Source: Deinococcus sp.
GTDB taxonomy: Bacteria; Deinococcota; Deinococci; JACQHA01
Length of the DNA: 7,853 bases
Reading direction: 5' to 3'
Assembly (NCBI GenBank): GCA_016199255.1
Contig: JACQHA010000315.1
Location: 1 to 7,853 of the forward strand
A model generated the notes under the pieces. That model was not told the DNA's origin, searched no databases, and was given only the letters and a program-made list of their open reading frames with translations. Made by a program: the position numbers and the translations under genes. Positions 6,261 through 7,853 of the stretch are shown one piece after another (the first letter of the stretch is position 1; every line of letters begins with the position of its first letter).

Positions 6261-7123
6261 CTGCTGGTGTAGAAACTCTCAGTCAGGTGGCAGTGGCCAG
6301 AACCCGGGTGCCAGCCATCTGGCGGGTGGTGCGCGCCGAGTTCTTGAAAGCGCTGCGGAAACGGCGCACCTGGTTCTTAGTGATCCTCTACTTCATTATT
6401 GGCCCGCTGCTCCAGGTGCTCTTGCGCGGCACTAGAGCGCTGGACGGCGTGGCGCTAGCGTCCAACAACCTGAACGGCATCCTGGGCAACCTCTGGGTCC
6501 GGCTGGCGGTGCTGCTCGTTGTCACCATGGTGTTCATCGAGGACCGGCCAGCGCGCATGTGGAAGAGTGTGCTGCCCATTGTGCCCTGGCGCAGCCAGCT
6601 GCTGTTTGGCAAGGTGCTGGCAGGATTCCTCCTGCTCGGGGTGTTAATGCTGGGCAGCGGGCTCAGTAGCTACCTGGTGGGTGAGCTGGTTGATGCCTTA
6701 ACCCCAGGCCAGGTGCGGTTCAGTGTCCGCACCTCGCTGGTTTCGTTACTTACCGCCTATGCTGGCCAATGGGCAGGGTCCATTGGCTATTTAGGCCTCT
6801 GCTTCCTGGGCGGCTGGCTGATTACTTCGCCGCTGGTGGCAGTGCTGATCCTCTACTTACTACCTGGACTATTGGAGCAAGGGGTGAACAGCGGCCTGGG
6901 CTGGTACGTTGGCCGCTTCAAGCCTGAGGGCTTTGACCAGGTGGCGGAAACCATCAAGGGGCTCTTGCTCACTCCCAACATGGAGGTGGGCCGCTACCTG
7001 GTGCGCATCAGCGGCACTAACTGGAGCGCTGCTGGACATGCCCTGCTGGTGTCTGCCGGCTACGCGGTGATCTGCCTGGGGTTGCTCTGGCTGCTGTTTA
7101 GGAGGGCGGATATTCATAACTGA
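6257..7123 (+). CDS. ABC-2 type transporter permease
   Basis: A 288-residue membrane protein with about six predicted spans: near 39-57, 81-94, 120-142, 162-186, 188-206 and 262-281. The cytoplasmic N-terminus carries a basic stretch, FLKALRKRRTW, just before the first span. The loop after span 2 contains IEDRPARMWKSVLPIVPWRS followed by GK, the layout typical of ABC-2 permeases (acidic residue, a conserved P-x-x-R-type turn, then Gly-Lys at the start of span 3). It ends FRRADIHN, a common ending in this family. The start ATG overlaps the ATPase stop in an ATGA junction, and AAGGAGG lies 6 nt upstream (6244-6250), so the two proteins are made together and likely form a 2+2 complex. There is no peptidase or accessory domain. 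The stop is 6 bp before the 52-bp palindrome. Confidence 0.93.
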   Translation: MTAGVETLSQVAVARTRVPAIWRVVRAEFLKALRKRRTWFLVILYFIIGPLLQVLLRGTRALDGVALASNNLNGILGNLWVRLAVLLVVTMVFIEDRPARMWKSVLPIVPWRSQLLFGKVLAGFLLLGVLMLGSGLSSYLVGELVDALTPGQVRFSVRTSLVSLLTAYAGQWAGSIGYLGLCFLGGWLITSPLVAVLILYLLPGLLEQGVNSGLGWYVGRFKPEGFDQVAETIKGLLLTPNMEVGRYLVRISGTNWSAAGHALLVSAGYAVICLGLLWLLFRRADIHN

Positions 7124-7129
7124 GGGGCA

Positions 7130-7181
7130 GGCCGTTAACGGATGCGCCTCCGGCGCGCCGGAGGCGCATCCGTTAACGGCC
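7130..7181. terminator. Perfect 52-bp palindrome, probable bidirectional terminator
   Basis: Every base from 7130 to 7155 pairs with its mirror position from 7156 to 7181, giving 26 bp per arm with no spacer and no mismatch. The symmetry centre is GGCGCGCC and each arm carries GTTAAC. As RNA it would form a stem of about 24 bp with a 4-nt loop from either strand. It lies 6 bp after the permease stop and contains the TAA stop (7175-7173) of the convergent lamin-tail gene, so it is placed to end both transcripts. No T-tract follows on either side, so it differs from a textbook intrinsic terminator. U-less hairpin terminators have been proposed in some GC-rich bacteria. An inserted palindromic repeat element is the main alternative. 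Confidence 0.75.
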
Positions 7182-7760
7182 GGTGCTCGCATTCGGTGCC
7201 CCCAGGGTGGGAGCGCCTACCGCCCAGGCGCTGGTGCCTACGGCGGTGGAGTCCACCAGGCGGGCGATGGTCTGGTCAGCGCCGGGGGCGGGGACGAACT
7301 CATTGGCTACCCACAGCCCTGCGGCCACTGCTACTGACTGGCGGGAAGAGCCACCGGGGCCGCCCCAGCTCACGAAGCTGACAATGGAGCTGGAGGAGCT
7401 GAAATTCCTGTCCCGGTACAAGGCGATCTCGTCATTCTGGCCCAGGGTGTTCAAGCCGCTCAGGAACACGTTGCCGGCGTCATTGGTGCCAGAGGCAGCA
7501 ACGTGTAGCAGCAAGATACCGCCGGGGGCGATGGTGGTGCCGTTGGGGAACGGCACGTAGTTAGGACGGCTGCACAGGAACCAGCCGGTGAGATCGGCAG
7601 TGCTGTCGCTGAAGTTGGTGATCTCCACAACCTGGTTGCCCTGGGCGAGCGACACCTCGGTGAACGTGGGGCCGCTGGGGCCGGCCTGTGCCGGGGCCAT
7701 AGCTAATGCCGCCAGGACAGCGGCCAGGACGATCCCAAACCCGATGCTGGTCTTGCTCAT
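7173..7760 (-). CDS. Secreted lamin-tail-domain (LTD) protein
   Basis: A 195-residue exported protein. Residues 1-26 are a signal peptide (MSKTS, then a Val/Leu/Ala core), cleaved after AQA. Residues about 43-135 match the lamin-tail (LTD) fold: VVEITNFSDSTADLTGWFL, then TIAPGGILLLHV, NDEIALYRD, and an FVSWGGPG strand at 129-136. The C-terminal part (VAVAAGLW through APTLGAPN) is the ending often seen in stand-alone bacterial LTD proteins. LTD domains are immunoglobulin-like beta-sandwiches found on secreted bacterial proteins, often with nucleases or adhesins; here nothing else is attached and no catalytic residues are visible. The start at 7760 is set by AAGGAG 7 nt upstream; a longer frame from 7823 would bury the signal peptide. 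The gene converges on the ABC operon, and its last codons and stop lie in the 52-bp palindrome. Confidence 0.9.
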   Translation of the reverse strand: MSKTSIGFGIVLAAVLAALAMAPAQAGPSGPTFTEVSLAQGNQVVEITNFSDSTADLTGWFLCSRPNYVPFPNGTTIAPGGILLLHVAASGTNDAGNVFLSGLNTLGQNDEIALYRDRNFSSSSSIVSFVSWGGPGGSSRQSVAVAAGLWVANEFVPAPGADQTIARLVDSTAVGTSAWAVGAPTLGAPNASTGR

Positions 7761-7767
7761 TTTTTGT

Positions 7768-7773
7768 CTCCTT
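7768..7773 (-). promoter_or_regulatory. Ribosome binding site deciding the LTD start
   Basis: AAGGAG on the minus strand, 7 nt before ATG 7760, followed by an A-rich spacer (ACAAAAA). It excludes the upstream in-frame ATG at 7823, which has no comparable site and would put 21 polar residues ahead of the signal peptide. Confidence 0.8.
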
Positions 7774-7794
7774 AACGTGGACTCCTCTGGTGCT

Positions 7795-7811
7795 GGCAGC
7801 CTGGTGCTGCC
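7795..7811 (-). repeat. Small hairpin in the LTD leader
   Basis: GGCAGC (7795-7800) and GCTGCC (7806-7811) form a 6-bp stem around a 5-nt loop, upstream of the LTD ribosome binding site. It overlaps a direct repeat of CTGGTGCTG (7787-7795 and 7801-7809). It could be a leader hairpin, but a stem this short can occur by chance. Confidence 0.3.
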
Positions 7812-7853
7812 TGTGTGGGGCATACGTGCCGGGCAGGGCGTTGGGTCTAGACC

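Noticed and set aside
7761..7823. ATG start at 7823 for the lamin-tail protein
   Set aside because: It adds 21 polar residues before a clear signal peptide and ignores the AAGGAG placed 7 nt before ATG 7760.

Overview
The window is high-GC bacterial DNA with five complete genes, one gene cut by the left edge, and one long and one short intergenic region. Every complete gene has a good Shine-Dalgarno site (AGGAGG/AAGGAG class). Three of the five encode proteins with clear N-terminal export signals. No rRNA, tRNA, CRISPR array, transposase or phage gene is visible. The species cannot be read from the sequence. A CSLREA/parallel beta-helix giant, a lamin-tail-domain protein and an ABC-2 exporter together recall environmental candidate phyla such as Bipolaricaulota or Chloroflexota, but this is a low-confidence guess.

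Layout: 1-98 (-) is the first 32 codons of an unidentified gene. 124-3426 (-) encodes a secreted protein of about 1100 residues, almost entirely a right-handed parallel beta-helix of about 33 coils behind a CSLREA-like cap. 3427-3852 is a 426-bp divergent intergenic region rich in inverted repeats, one cluster of which can fold as a three-way junction or as a competing hairpin. 3853-7123 (+) is a tight three-gene operon: an exported beta-rich protein whose N-terminal half resembles the LolA/LppX fold, an ABC-2-type ATPase, and its six-helix permease. The gene junctions are 2 bp apart and a 4-bp ATGA overlap. 7124-7172 separates the operon from a convergent gene and carries a perfect, spacer-free 52-bp palindrome (7130-7181), which also supplies the stop codon of the gene on the other strand. 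7173-7760 (-) encodes a small secreted lamin-tail-domain protein.

How the genes may work together: the ATPase and permease should form one inner-membrane exporter or extruder. The exported protein encoded first in the same mRNA is the natural candidate for its extracytoplasmic partner, perhaps binding a lipid or other hydrophobic substrate. The beta-helix and lamin-tail proteins are surface or secreted proteins on the opposite strand and need not belong to the same pathway. The items most worth checking are the palindrome, the three-coil super-repeat of the beta-helix, the structured divergent intergenic region, and the uncharacterised exported-protein/ABC operon.
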